Shown: positions 7,697 to 16,924, counted from the stretch's first letter. The stretch: 37,272 bases of DNA from Oscillospiraceae bacterium (GCA_009777515.1 WRLR01000030.1:1-37272), one strand, 5' to 3'. The notes: generated from the letters alone by a model not told the origin. Made by a program: numbers and translations.

Positions 7697-9373
7697 ATGA
7701 CAAAGAAACTGACACGTTATTTAGCTCTGGCTCTGACGGTCGTATTTATCGTCGCCGCGAGCGCGTGCGGGCAGACGGCGCCGGCGGCCACTACGACCGC
7801 CGCCCCGGCGACGACAGCGGCAGCCGCTACTACGGCGGCGGCGACCACGACGGCTGCAGCCACGACGGAGGCCGCAGCGGCTACCGGGGGCGTCCAGTCT
7901 GACTACGAAAAGCACATCACCATTTCGCACATGGTACTGGACGCGGAGAAGACCGGCAACACCGACCGCGACAGGTATCTGTTCGAAAAGTTCAACATCA
8001 CCTTCGATTTAATCCCCGTGACGTGGGGCGACTGGTTCGAGAAGGTGCGCGCCATGGTGGCAGGCGACAACATCCCCGATATTTTATGGTGGGACATGAA
8101 GATCAACAACACGGCGGAGTACCGGGGTTGGGCGACGCAGGGCGCGTTCCGCGAGATCACGGGCACGGAAAAATGGCCGAACCTCCACGAGCTGCGCTAT
8201 TCGCTCGATTCTATGGAAAAAATGTTGGAGATCGACGGTAAGCTGTACGGTTGGTCGATATCGCGCAACAACCCCGAATGGCTGCAGAACGCGTATTACC
8301 CGCTGTTCGCATATCGCCGCGACTGGGCTATCGAGCTGGGCATGTATAAAGAAGGCGACATGTACACATATGAGGAAATTTTCGCGATGATCGACGCCGT
8401 CAAGGAGCTCGATCCCGGCGGCAACGGCCCGGGCAACACGTTCGGTATGACAAGCGAGGCGTGGGCGTTCCCAGGCGTTTACATGGAGATCCTCGGCTAC
8501 GCGAAAGACCGGAGCAGCTACATTAAAGAAAGCGACGGCTATGTCCCGTATTTCACAACCACGGCATGGCGGCAGGAGTTGAAGTTCGTGGCCGAGATGT
8601 ACCGCAACGGCTACATCTGGAAGGACCAGATGGTGGTGGGCGGCAGCGAGGGCCTGGACAACTTCAAAGCCGGACGCGCGCTCATGTACCTGGGCAACAA
8701 TTCGCCCGGATGGTTCTCGGGCCAGTACGCCTCATGGCTGGACGCGGGGACGATAAAAACAAACGACGACCTGGCGCCGCTGGTGCCGCTGAGCCCTGTA
8801 GACAACAAGACCATGACGCTGGTACAGACGGAGGACTACTGGACCGTGGCGCATTTCGCATACGATGTGGACGACGAAAAGTATGAGCGCATCATGGACA
8901 TGTGGGAGTGGCTGGCGACAGAAGAAGGCCGCGCCCATCGTATCGCGGGTATCGAAGGCCAGGACTACGAGAGGATATCGGACACGGAAATTAAAATACT
9001 CTGGGAAAAAGACGCTGAGGGAAGCTGGCTCTCCCCTTACAGGGACACGGCCAGGAGCTACTGCACGCCTCCGGCTGCGGTTCCGGGCCCGAACGAAGGC
9101 ACGAATATGGCCGGGTACATAGCGTTTGAGCCCATCCATCAGTTCATGCAGACATCGCCCGACTACTGGGTCAACCCGCTCAACTGGGAGCTCAGCACGT
9201 TTAACGGCGAGCAGTTCGGGCAGTACGGCGGTTTTAGCTCCGAGCAGTCTGACTTTGTAAAGAGGGTGCTGGCTTCGAGCGAAGATGTCGACAAGCTGGT
9301 CGACGAATGGCTCGCAGAAATGGAGCCCCGCTGGCGCCCGGTTGCGGACGAACTGAACGCGGAACTAGGATAA
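7697..9373 (+). CDS. Extracellular solute-binding lipoprotein for oligosaccharides
   Basis: This 558-aa lipoprotein captures sugar outside the cell and delivers it to the permeases encoded just before it. The signal peptide (KK near the start, hydrophobic core LALALTVVFIVAA) ends in a lipobox ASAC with the lipidated Cys at residue 24. A 40-residue linker of only Ala and Thr follows (bases about 7780-7890), then the mature domain from about residue 70. Long length, GDNIPDILWWDMK and the LplA-like layout fit the large binding proteins paired with LplB/YtcP permeases. The ATG has GGAGG about 11 bases upstream. A terminator follows at once. The exact ligand cannot be read from the sequence. Confidence 0.9.
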   Translation: MTKKLTRYLALALTVVFIVAASACGQTAPAATTTAAPATTAAAATTAAATTTAAATTEAAAATGGVQSDYEKHITISHMVLDAEKTGNTDRDRYLFEKFNITFDLIPVTWGDWFEKVRAMVAGDNIPDILWWDMKINNTAEYRGWATQGAFREITGTEKWPNLHELRYSLDSMEKMLEIDGKLYGWSISRNNPEWLQNAYYPLFAYRRDWAIELGMYKEGDMYTYEEIFAMIDAVKELDPGGNGPGNTFGMTSEAWAFPGVYMEILGYAKDRSSYIKESDGYVPYFTTTAWRQELKFVAEMYRNGYIWKDQMVVGGSEGLDNFKAGRALMYLGNNSPGWFSGQYASWLDAGTIKTNDDLAPLVPLSPVDNKTMTLVQTEDYWTVAHFAYDVDDEKYERIMDMWEWLATEEGRAHRIAGIEGQDYERISDTEIKILWEKDAEGSWLSPYRDTARSYCTPPAAVPGPNEGTNMAGYIAFEPIHQFMQTSPDYWVNPLNWELSTFNGEQFGQYGGFSSEQSDFVKRVLASSEDVDKLVDEWLAEMEPRWRPVADELNAELG

Positions 9374-9383
9374 TATAAGTATG

Positions 9384-9418
9384 AAAAGGGATGTCGTGAT
9401 CGGCGGCATCCCTTTTTT
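9384..9418 (+). terminator. Rho-independent terminator
   Basis: The stem aaaagggatg pairs with catccctttttt (with a small internal mismatch) and ends in a T run, 11 bases after the stop of the binding-protein gene. It closes the first ABC transporter operon. Confidence 0.85.
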
Positions 9419-9520
9419 AATACAATAATTTATACCAAACAATAGTGAAGCGCCATTTTATATGTTTCTTAATCGGTTGGTAAATTAATAAATACTATTT
9501 TATCGAAAGGATCATCCATT

Positions 9521-10516
9521 ATGTACAAGCAGACCGTTTTCCCCCGCTGGCGCGGCTTCAACCTTTTGGGCGTGTTTGTTATGAACTCGCCCGGGCACTT
9601 CGACGAGGAGGAATTCCAGCTCATCAGCGAACTGGGGTTCGACTTCGTGCGGCTGCCGCTCAACTACACCTTCTGGATTGACTACAATGACCCGTTCGAA
9701 ATAAACGAGAGCAAGCTCGACGTCGTCGACCAGGCCGTCAACTGGGGCGACAAATACGGCATACACGTCAACGTGGCGCTGCACCGCGCCCCGGGCTTTT
9801 CGGTGGCGAAGGATCGCGTCGAGCCGTTTGACTTATGGCGGGATAAAGAAGCGCTGGAAGCGTTCTCGCTGCACTGGGCCACGCTGGCGAAGCGCTACAA
9901 AGGCATCGATAATAAAAAAGTGAGCTTCAACCTCGTTAACGAGCCTGCGGGCGTGGGCCCCGGAGAGCACGAGCTGGTGATGCGCACAACCATCAACGCC
10001 ATCCGCGAGCAGGACCCAGCGCGCACGGTCATACTGGACGGACTGCAGTACGGCAACGTGCCTATGGCGGACCTTGGCGACCTGTCGAAGGACAATGTGG
10101 GCCAGAGCTGCCGCGCGTACATTCCGGCGGGCATCACGCACTTTCGGGCGCTGTGGGTCGACCACAAACGCAACTTCCCCGACGCCCAGTGGCCCGGCGG
10201 CTGGGCGCCCAACGGTCTGTGGGATCGCGAACGCCTGGAACGCCACTATGGCGCGTGGGCTGCGATGGCGGAGGTGTTCAACATGGGCGTGCACTGTGGC
10301 GAAGGCGGCTGCTTTAGCAGCACGCCGCACGACGTGGCGCTGCGCTGGATGGAGGACGTGCTGGACATCCTCAAAGGGTACAATATCGGCTACGCATTAT
10401 GGAACTTCAAGGGCGGCTTTGGCATCTTGAATTCCAACAGAGCCGACGTGGATTACGAAGATTGGAAGGGATATAAGCTGGATCGCAAGATGCTGGACCT
10501 GCTGTTGAAATATTAA
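9521..10516 (+). CDS. Glycoside hydrolase family 5 (cellulase-like), intracellular
   Basis: This 331-aa single-domain enzyme has a GH5 (beta/alpha)8 barrel. Evidence: RGFNLLGVF at the start, FDFVRLPLNY, the acid/base in FNLVNEPAG (Glu141), and the nucleophile in GVHCGEGGCF (Glu261), followed by ALWNFKGGFG. GH5 enzymes retain configuration and cut beta-1,4 glucan, mannan or xylan; which one cannot be told here. There is no signal peptide and no carbohydrate-binding module, so it probably acts in the cytoplasm on imported oligosaccharides. It starts an enzyme-gene run, with the GH38-like gene 34 bases downstream. The ribosome binding site (gaaagga) is modest. Confidence 0.9.
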   Translation: MYKQTVFPRWRGFNLLGVFVMNSPGHFDEEEFQLISELGFDFVRLPLNYTFWIDYNDPFEINESKLDVVDQAVNWGDKYGIHVNVALHRAPGFSVAKDRVEPFDLWRDKEALEAFSLHWATLAKRYKGIDNKKVSFNLVNEPAGVGPGEHELVMRTTINAIREQDPARTVILDGLQYGNVPMADLGDLSKDNVGQSCRAYIPAGITHFRALWVDHKRNFPDAQWPGGWAPNGLWDRERLERHYGAWAAMAEVFNMGVHCGEGGCFSSTPHDVALRWMEDVLDILKGYNIGYALWNFKGGFGILNSNRADVDYEDWKGYKLDRKMLDLLLKY

Positions 10517-10550
10517 GACATAATCATATAACAGGAGGTGAACGCTTATT

Positions 10551-13268
10551 ATGAAAATTCCGGACTTCCTTCCCGTCGCGGCGCTCACGCAGCGGGACTT
10601 TATTTCCACGTTTCCATGGGGCATACGCGGCGACCGAGTGCGCATTATCCAGCAGGAGACGGAGAACGAGCTGCTCTGCGCGGAGGCCGCTGCGGCAATG
10701 GCCGTCATGCTGGGCGCGCCCAGTTATTCGGCGGACATCGAGCGGGCGTGGAAGATATATTTGAACTCGCAAAACCACGACGTCCATGTATGCCTCATCG
10801 ACGAAGCCGGTATAGAGTGGTGCGAGGAGGCGATGGAGATAGCCTCGCAGGTGCGGGCGGAGGCCGGGGCGTATATCGCACGGGCTGCCGGCGGGGACGT
10901 CTCCATCAACACGCTGTCATGGGATCGTGGCGGCATCCCCGCTTTTGGTTGCGCCCCGATGGAGCGACCGCCGGAGAGGAATATCAAGCAGCCGCCTAAA
11001 ATTATAGAAAAGCCGTGGGACGGCAGGTTTTATGCGGGTACGTACAGCGCGCTGCCGCTGCCGGACGGGACTATCGAGATAGAGGTGGGCGAAGGCGCGG
11101 GGGCGAAAGGGGACGCAGGGGCGAAAGGGGACGCAGGGGCGAAAGGGGACGTAGGGGCAAAAGGGGACGCAGGGGCAGGTGGGCGTTGCGTACTGGGCTA
11201 CCTGACTGTGTATAGCGATGGCAAATATTACGACAGCCGCGTCGACAGGCCCGGCAAGGTTACAACATGGCTGCATGGGGACAATGAGGCATCCCATTCA
11301 AGTACCGAAACAACTCATCACAGGGCTGATACAGCTCATCCTTTAACCGAAACAGCCCATATGAGGTCTGTGGGCGAGCTGGGAGGCGTAAAATACGACA
11401 TAAACTTTACTCTGGGCGACGGAGGCATTGATGCGGAGATAGAGTTCGACTATGGCGACGGGCGCAATTTTGGCCCCGATATTGTAGACTTTGAGGCTGA
11501 GCCGCGCCGCACGCACTATTTCCAACACGAGCGCAAGCTGTGCATGAACTGGCAGATCGACGGCCACGTATCGCAGGTGCTATACAATTCGCCATTTTTG
11601 ACATGGCCGATGGGCGACGGCGCGCGCTCCGTAGAGAGCCTTGACGGGCTGATACTGGAGGGTGAGCATTTCGGCGTCGCGCATTTTAACTATGGCCAAT
11701 ACGGTTATGGTTACCGCGCCGAGGACGCGTCATGCGCCCATACGCTGGCGTTTTCTCCGAACGACTACATATATGGCAGGCGCAGAAAACTCACATTGAC
11801 GGGGCGCCACGCGCACAAATGCCGGTTCGTGCCATACTCCGGCGGCTGGCGCGAGGCAGGGCTCCCCTTGCGTTCAGCGGAATACCAGCGGCCGCCGGTT
11901 CACGCGCGCTCAGCCGCAGACAATGTCGTAGTGTTTGGTCGGCAGCCGGATGCGAGCGCAGGGCGGAGCGTCGAGCCGTTTGGGCTTTTGTCCATTTCAT
12001 CGGTGACCACTATCGCCACCGCGCTATTTGAACGGGAGGGCCGGATATATGCCCGCCTGTGGGAATGGGCTGGGCAGGAAGACAGTGTCACAGTCCACAG
12101 CCGGGCGTCGGAGATAGTTGAATGCTCGCACGGGCTTATTCCCGGCGAGCGATTGAGCAATGCCTTTGCCATGCGTCCCTGGGAGATAAAGACCATCGAG
12201 CTGCGCGGCGCCATCGATACAGATATGCAGAAAGCGCATCAGATGCCGCTGCCTTTATTTGGATGCAGCTCGGCAAAGCGCCTAGCCCCGGCGCCAAAAG
12301 GCTGGGACACGCCCAGCCGTTTCGCCGCGCCGCAAACGGTCGCCGAAACCTTGGGCATGGGTAGCGACGCCGACACCTTGGGAACAAGTAGCGGCGCAGG
12401 CGCCGATGTAGGTACTAGAAACGGTGAAGGCGCCGACGTAAGTACTGGTACCGGCGCCTTTGGTACCGGCGCCGTCCTGTATTTCGCGTCAGGCTACCAT
12501 GATGGCTTCGTGGACCCGCTAAAGCATCCGACGCCGACCATGTTGACCGAACTTGAGCGCACAAAAAAATACGCTGGATATTCCAGCACATGGGAACTGG
12601 GTGGGAGCTGTTTTGAGTCGTTAGCCGCCCATAATCCGCAGTTTTTGGATACGCTGCTGCCGTTTCTTAAAGACGGCAGCGTCGAGATCGTCGGCGGTAC
12701 ATGGTGCGAGCCGTTCGGGCTTATCATCAGCGGGGAGTCCAACATCCGTCAATTGCTGTACGGGACGGAAGCCATCCGGCAGGCGCTGGGTCTGGACGTA
12801 CGCGTCTACAGCAACCAGGAGCACGGTACGTTCGCGCAACAGCCGCAGTTGCTCGCGTCGTTCGGCATCCGCGCCGCAGTCAACCGCACCCAATGGGCGC
12901 CCTATGGCTACGAGTCGGGCATCGACGCCGAAGCCGTCCGCTGGGAAGCGCCCGACGGCACGGCTATCATAATGATCCCCCGATACACTTCAATGGACTA
13001 CAAGACATGCCCTTGGGACGACCGCAACCTGCAGAACGGCAGCATTACCGGGCACTACAGGGTCTGGCGCGTCGAGGAAAAATATGCGCAGATGCTCGGC
13101 GACGCGCAGAGGCGTGGTGTTCGCCGCCCGCTGATGACAATGCTGGAGGACATCTGGGAAGAGTCGCTGCGCACAACGGACGAGGAGATGGAATTCGACT
13201 CGACAAGGCCATACGTAAAATACACAAGCATCGCCCGCTACCTGAATATGCTGGGCTGCGATATATAG
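10551..13268 (+). CDS. GH38-like glycosidase with permuted domain order
   Basis: This 905-aa protein resembles alpha-mannosidase-type family 38, but with the parts rearranged. Residues about 20-110 look like the helical middle domain (NELLCAEAAAAMAV, then AWKIYLNSQNHDVHVC). Residues about 210-560 look like the beta C-terminal region, ending IYARLWEWAG and RPWEIKTIEL. The catalytic-type domain comes last, about residues 640-905: SGYHDGF, VEIVGGTWCEP, SGESNIRQLLYGTEA, then SNQEHGTFAQQPQLL (754-768) and EAPDGTAIIMIPRY. In ordinary GH38 proteins this domain is first. The usual nucleophile Asp aligns with Gln756 beside Glu757, so chemistry is uncertain. Two low-complexity inserts (11100-11171 and 12352-12476) and a Thr/His-rich stretch interrupt it. 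AGGAGG lies about 11 bases before the ATG. No signal peptide; cytoplasmic. Confidence 0.75.
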   Translation: MKIPDFLPVAALTQRDFISTFPWGIRGDRVRIIQQETENELLCAEAAAAMAVMLGAPSYSADIERAWKIYLNSQNHDVHVCLIDEAGIEWCEEAMEIASQVRAEAGAYIARAAGGDVSINTLSWDRGGIPAFGCAPMERPPERNIKQPPKIIEKPWDGRFYAGTYSALPLPDGTIEIEVGEGAGAKGDAGAKGDAGAKGDVGAKGDAGAGGRCVLGYLTVYSDGKYYDSRVDRPGKVTTWLHGDNEASHSSTETTHHRADTAHPLTETAHMRSVGELGGVKYDINFTLGDGGIDAEIEFDYGDGRNFGPDIVDFEAEPRRTHYFQHERKLCMNWQIDGHVSQVLYNSPFLTWPMGDGARSVESLDGLILEGEHFGVAHFNYGQYGYGYRAEDASCAHTLAFSPNDYIYGRRRKLTLTGRHAHKCRFVPYSGGWREAGLPLRSAEYQRPPVHARSAADNVVVFGRQPDASAGRSVEPFGLLSISSVTTIATALFEREGRIYARLWEWAGQEDSVTVHSRASEIVECSHGLIPGERLSNAFAMRPWEIKTIELRGAIDTDMQKAHQMPLPLFGCSSAKRLAPAPKGWDTPSRFAAPQTVAETLGMGSDADTLGTSSGAGADVGTRNGEGADVSTGTGAFGTGAVLYFASGYHDGFVDPLKHPTPTMLTELERTKKYAGYSSTWELGGSCFESLAAHNPQFLDTLLPFLKDGSVEIVGGTWCEPFGLIISGESNIRQLLYGTEAIRQALGLDVRVYSNQEHGTFAQQPQLLASFGIRAAVNRTQWAPYGYESGIDAEAVRWEAPDGTAIIMIPRYTSMDYKTCPWDDRNLQNGSITGHYRVWRVEEKYAQMLGDAQRRGVRRPLMTMLEDIWEESLRTTDEEMEFDSTRPYVKYTSIARYLNMLGCDI
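11100..11171 (+). repeat. In-frame 18-bp tandem repeat coding GAKGDA units
   Basis: Four copies of an 18-bp unit (ggggcgaaaggggacgca, with one or two changes) lie head to tail in the GH38-like gene, giving four collagen-like GAKGD(A/V) repeats at about residues 184-207. Being a multiple of three, the array keeps the frame. Confidence 0.95.
11283..11365 (+). repeat. In-frame degenerate repeat coding TETxH / DTAHP units
   Basis: Degenerate repeats of codons for TETTHH, ADTAHP and TETAHM in the GH38-like gene, about 40 residues after the GAKGDA array. Looks like an older, decayed tandem expansion in a loop. Confidence 0.65.
12352..12476 (+). repeat. In-frame Gly/Ala/Asp/Thr-rich repeat at a domain junction
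   Basis: Imperfect repeats of ggcgccga-type and ggtaccggcgcc-type codons encode a Gly/Ala/Asp/Thr linker of about 40 residues between the beta region and the catalytic-type domain of the GH38-like protein. Confidence 0.8.
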
Positions 13269-13469
13269 TCGTAGGGGCGGAAGGCCTTTGGCTGGCCGCC
13301 TGCTTGCATAAAGCCATACCGACAGAGCATAAAAATGCATATTGGGGATTGCATCGCAATAAAATACAGAAAGGACAGTACTGTGCGCGACGTGACAACT
13401 ATAAAAAAGAAATGGGCATTTTCACATTTGCCATAGCTTCGTTAATGGCTGTTTGCGCGCAATCTGTGC
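13269..13469. repeat. Spacer with a solo palindrome and a 17-codon leader frame
   Basis: A GC-rich palindromic repeat at 13270-13302 (gtaggggcgg, then ccaaaggcc-type arms) begins the spacer. At 13383 a GTG preceded by gaaagga opens 17 codons ending at TAG 13434, in the same frame as the GH9 gene. It could be a leader or the remains of an earlier start. Confidence 0.4.
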
Positions 13470-15212
13470 ATGGTCTATTTTATGAGCAATATTAATACCG
13501 CTAACGAAATTAATGAAACAACGGAGCGCCTCCGGGCACATGTGACCTCGCAGAACCCGCGCAGCGACGCGGGCGCCGTCATACGCACAAACCAACTGGG
13601 CTATCTGCCAAAAGCCCCGAAAACCGCCGTGCTTGCGGGCTATGGCATGTTCCGGTTCCAGCTCGTCGACTGCGCGAGCGGCGAGGTGCTGGACGAAAAA
13701 TCCGTGCTGGCCCGCGAGGCCGATTTCGGATCGATCGCCGAATACGATTTCTCTAATGTCGAAAAGCCGGGCGTCTATTATGTAAAAGCGGACCCGTTCC
13801 GCAGCTACCCGTTTACAATAAGCGGTGGCGCCCTCGACGAAGCGTTCACGCACCCCGTGTCCTATTTCGCGGCGCAGCGCTGCGGCCCCAGCACGACCGG
13901 CTACTTCACGCCTTGCCACTGCGAGGACGGCATACGCATGGACGATGGCACGTACCGCGACGTGACGGGCGGATGGCACGACGCCTCCGACTTGCGCAAG
14001 TGGGTCGGGGCGACCATCGAGGGCATGGTCGGCCTCGCGATGGTCTACGAACTGCAGGGTGACGTCATAAAACCGGGCGGCATCCTGGAAGAACTGAAAT
14101 GGGGCAACCGCTACTTCCTGAGCATGCAGGAGCCCGACGGCTATGTGATGGCCCACTGCGGCGGCGACGTGTTCCGGCACTCCGACAGCAACCACTGGAC
14201 GGACAACATAAAAGGCACCCCGGACGACCGGGTGATCAAGACGACGCCGGAGCGCATGGCTGCACAGATGCGCTTCGTGGCAGCGCAGGCGATGGCGGCG
14301 CGCGTCGCGCGGGCGTGCGGCGACGCCGCGTATGGCGAGCGCTGCGTGGAGGCGGGCGCCCGCTGCTTCAGTTGGGCCTATGCGCGTATGGACGAAAATA
14401 CAACCACCGAAGAACTGGGCGACGGCGCGACGGCGGCGCTGGAGCTGTTCCGGACGACGGGCGAGCGCCGCTTCGCGGGCTTTGCGGAGGACTTGACAGA
14501 TCGCATCGTGGCGCTCCAAGTTACGGACTACGAGCCCGTACGCGGATTTTTCCGCATCTCGCAAACCAACGCGGATCCGTACAAGAGCATACACGGCGAT
14601 CCGGCGTCCATCGCCCTGTGCCTGATGCTCGAGCACCTGGGCGACAGCGCCGACGCGCCCAAATGGCGCGAATGTCTGCGCATGTGGGCGATGGAGTACA
14701 TGCTGCCCATGTCGCGGGGCAGCGGCTTCGGCCTCTTTCCCTACGGCCTGTACACGTGGGACGCCGGCGGCGGCAGGAAGTGCGGCGGCTACTTCTTCCG
14801 CTACTTCATGGGCCTTAGGGACCGCATGGAATCCAACGGCACGCCCTGGTGGGTCGGCATCAACGCACACGCTGCTGCGACGGGCATAGCGGCGGCAAAA
14901 GCGGCGGCGCTGCTCGGCGAACCGGAACTCATGGCAATCGCACAGCGGCAGCTCGACTGGATTGTCGGTGCGAACCCATTCGACGAGTCGACCATCGATC
15001 TCGTCGGGCGCAACCACCACACAGTGTTCGACGCGCACTGCTTCGTGCCGAACACCCCGCGCATCCGGGGCGCGGTGCTCAATGGCATCGGCGGCGACCA
15101 GCTCGACATGCCCGACCTGTTGGATGGCTCATACCACACATGCGAATACTGGACGCCGATGGTAGCCCACACCATGTGGCTAGCCGCGCTGCTAAAGAAG
15201 ATGCTGATATGA
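13470..15212 (+). CDS. Glycoside hydrolase family 9 endoglucanase, CelD-type
   Basis: The protein has 580 aa. Residues about 35-120 form an N-terminal Ig-like domain (IRTNQLGYLPKAPKTAVL, GVYYVKADPFRSYPFTI), as in the CelD branch of GH9. The (alpha/alpha)6 catalytic domain follows: DVTGGWHDASDLRKW carries the catalytic base region (Asp171 and Asp174), NPFDESTIDLVGRNHHTVF is the conserved His region, and Glu559 in TCEYWTPMV sits where the proton donor Glu lies. GH9 enzymes invert and cut beta-1,4-glucan. The start is uncertain: ATGs at 13470 and 13482 both lack a good ribosome binding site. No signal peptide is visible from either, unusual for an endoglucanase family, suggesting use on imported cello-oligosaccharides or a start that was misplaced by mutation. 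Confidence 0.88.
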   Translation: MVYFMSNINTANEINETTERLRAHVTSQNPRSDAGAVIRTNQLGYLPKAPKTAVLAGYGMFRFQLVDCASGEVLDEKSVLAREADFGSIAEYDFSNVEKPGVYYVKADPFRSYPFTISGGALDEAFTHPVSYFAAQRCGPSTTGYFTPCHCEDGIRMDDGTYRDVTGGWHDASDLRKWVGATIEGMVGLAMVYELQGDVIKPGGILEELKWGNRYFLSMQEPDGYVMAHCGGDVFRHSDSNHWTDNIKGTPDDRVIKTTPERMAAQMRFVAAQAMAARVARACGDAAYGERCVEAGARCFSWAYARMDENTTTEELGDGATAALELFRTTGERRFAGFAEDLTDRIVALQVTDYEPVRGFFRISQTNADPYKSIHGDPASIALCLMLEHLGDSADAPKWRECLRMWAMEYMLPMSRGSGFGLFPYGLYTWDAGGGRKCGGYFFRYFMGLRDRMESNGTPWWVGINAHAAATGIAAAKAAALLGEPELMAIAQRQLDWIVGANPFDESTIDLVGRNHHTVFDAHCFVPNTPRIRGAVLNGIGGDQLDMPDLLDGSYHTCEYWTPMVAHTMWLAALLKKMLI

Positions 15213-15241
15213 ATGCCTTCGGCACGCATATAAAATTTTTG

Positions 15242-15272
15242 TTGACACTGACGCATATTCATGTGGTATAAT
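15242..15272 (+). promoter_or_regulatory. Predicted sigma-70 promoter for the small Cys-rich protein
   Basis: A perfect TTGACA (15242-15247) and a perfect TATAAT (15267-15272) with a TG two bases upstream of the latter (extended -10). The spacer is 19 bases, a little long. The gene begins 64 bases downstream. Confidence 0.75.
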
Positions 15273-15335
15273 TCGAATGTATGTTCTATATTTATATATT
15301 ACATACTAATATAATTAGGGTAGGGGGACAGTAAA

Positions 15336-15560
15336 ATGGCAGAAGTGAAAAAGGTAAAAGTTTGCAAAAAGTGTTCGGGGTTCGATGTGGCGGAGCTTAA
15401 AGGCAAAGTCAAGGCGAAGGATCACACGACAGGCTGCATCGGGAAATGTCAGGGCAAATTCCCGGAGCTGGAGGGTAAGGTATATGGGTTTTTGAACGGC
15501 GAATTTACCGTATGCGACACAAAAGAAGAATTTTTCGCGAAAATAGCGGAAATCGCATGA
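15336..15560 (+). CDS. Small Cys-rich protein, DUF1450/thioredoxin-like ferredoxin type
   Basis: 74 aa with Cys10-x2-Cys13, Cys34-x3-Cys38 and Cys60. The end, VYGFLNGEFTVCDTKEEFFAKI, resembles the C-terminal part of DUF1450 (YuzB-like) proteins and other small proteins with a thioredoxin-like ferredoxin fold, so it may bind an iron-sulfur cluster or zinc; this is inferred from Cys spacing. It has its own strong promoter and an AGGGGGA site 7 bases before the ATG, so it is probably expressed independently of the glycosidase genes around it. Small, basic at the N-terminus, cytoplasmic. Confidence 0.8.
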   Translation: MAEVKKVKVCKKCSGFDVAELKGKVKAKDHTTGCIGKCQGKFPELEGKVYGFLNGEFTVCDTKEEFFAKIAEIA

Positions 15561-15628
15561 TTTTCGTATAGCAGTGTTTGAGCGTTTAAGAATGATGTAA
15601 GGTAGAAATCGATACGTTATAAATTTTC

Positions 15629-15755
15629 GTGGGGCGGCGGCTCGGGCAGTCGTCCCACATATCGAACCATGGTTTTGTCGGGCGGACGACCGAGGCGGCC
15701 GTCCCTACATATCAATTCTTGGTTTCGTAGGGACGGTCGCCCCGACCGTCCGATC
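15629..15755. repeat. Three solo GC-rich palindromes between convergent genes
   Basis: Three hairpin-forming repeats follow each other: about 15629-15658 (gtggggcgg to cccac), 15678-15709 (gggcggacg to cgtccctac) and 15727-15755 (gtagggacggtcgcccc to gaccgtcc). They lie between the Cys-rich gene and the convergent aldo/keto reductase gene and could end transcription from both sides. Confidence 0.65.
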
Positions 15756-15813
15756 AATTATACAATCTTATCGGTTAATATATGTAGGCGATTAACGAAT
15801 CACTCCGTGGCTT

Positions 15814-16872
15814 TTATATGCGTACGCTGCCGTAACCGCCCCAGCCGGGGATTGTGCCGTCTGTGTCCCATAGGTCGAGCCATGTGTTTGCGCCCTCCCA
15901 TAGAAATACTTGCCCTTTAATCAGTCGGCAGTTGCGCTCCGCGCCGCGCATCATCTCCATTTCCTCATATGTCAGGGGATCCTCTGTGATGCATTTGATG
16001 TTAGCGAGGTAGTTCCTCCTGTTCGTTGAAAACGGGATGGGTATCTGCCCACGCTGCGACGCCCATTTTATGCAGACGAGCGCCGGGTGGACGCCGTGGC
16101 GCTGCGCAATGTCGGCGACAGCCGGTTGCTCCATGTCTGACAGGTCGTCTGGGGTGCGGTCGCGTTCCGGGCGCTTGGGAGAGCCGATGGGCGAATAGCC
16201 GATGGGCTGGATGTCATGATCCATGCAAAATTGGAACAGTTCGCCCTGTTGGAAGCATGGGTGCAGCTCCATTTCGTTGACCGCCGGTTTTATCGCGGCG
16301 TCACGCAATATAAGCTTCAGCTTGGGGATCGTCACATTGGACGTGCCGATGTGGCGGACCAGCCCCTCGTACACAAGCTTCTCCAGCGCGCGCCATGTCT
16401 CCATGAATTCGTCGTGGATATACGGGCGGGACTCGGGGTTGCGCTCGTCCGGCCCGCAGCCGGGCGGGTGGTAGTTCGGGAAAGGCCAGTGCATAAGATA
16501 GCAATCGAGGTAGTCCAGCTTTAAATCGGCCAGCGACTTCCGGCACGCCGCCGCCGCGTCGGCGGGCTTGTGCATGTCGTTCCAGAGCTTGCTCAGGACA
16601 AATACGTCCGAGCGCCGCAGGCCACCGCCAATCGCATCAGAAAGTACCTCGCCGATGAGGTGCTCGTTCCCATAGCACGCCGCGCAATCAAGGTACCGGT
16701 AGCCTATGCGCAGCGCCTCGGCTACGGCGGCGGCGATTTCCTCGCCCGCGTATGCGTCGGAGCCGAACGTGCCCAGCCCAATGCCGGGTATCGTCGCACC
16801 TGTGTATAAAGTTTTTTGCGGCACAGCCGCGACATCTACGGCGTCCGGTGCAGGAACAAATTTCATGGTCAT
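15814..16872 (-). CDS. Aldo/keto reductase
   Basis: A 352-aa NADPH-type oxidoreductase with an (alpha/beta)8 barrel. The catalytic tetrad is complete: Asp62 and Tyr67 in LDCAACYGNE, Lys95 in LSKLWN, and His128 in LMHWP. GLGTFG at the start and the C-terminal segment IPIPFSTNRRNYLANI (cofactor-binding region) fit the family. The ATG at 16872 follows AGAGG at a spacing of 5; a GTG two codons further up is also possible. It is the last gene of the minus-strand run that starts at 26894, 52 bases after the UroD-family gene. It probably reduces a sugar or a sugar-derived aldehyde or ketone in the same pathway; the substrate is unknown. Confidence 0.92.
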   Translation of the reverse strand: MTMKFVPAPDAVDVAAVPQKTLYTGATIPGIGLGTFGSDAYAGEEIAAAVAEALRIGYRYLDCAACYGNEHLIGEVLSDAIGGGLRRSDVFVLSKLWNDMHKPADAAAACRKSLADLKLDYLDCYLMHWPFPNYHPPGCGPDERNPESRPYIHDEFMETWRALEKLVYEGLVRHIGTSNVTIPKLKLILRDAAIKPAVNEMELHPCFQQGELFQFCMDHDIQPIGYSPIGSPKRPERDRTPDDLSDMEQPAVADIAQRHGVHPALVCIKWASQRGQIPIPFSTNRRNYLANIKCITEDPLTYEEMEMMRGAERNCRLIKGQVFLWEGANTWLDLWDTDGTIPGWGGYGSVRI

Positions 16873-16924
16873 ATTCACCTCTTTACCTCACACACATATG
16901 GTACACACATTTGGTTGGCTGTGT

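Noticed and set aside
11100-11171. Collagen-like domain or phage tail protein suggested by GAKGDA repeats
   Set aside because: Only four copies, generated by an exact 18-bp DNA repeat inside a GH38-like protein; a true collagen-like domain would have many Gly-X-Y triplets, and the unit here is six residues.
13422-15038. 538-codon open frame on the minus strand opposite the GH9 gene
   Set aside because: It is a shadow of a GC-rich coding strand: rich in Arg, Ala, His and Val, no recognisable domain, and the plus-strand protein has clear GH9 catalytic motifs.
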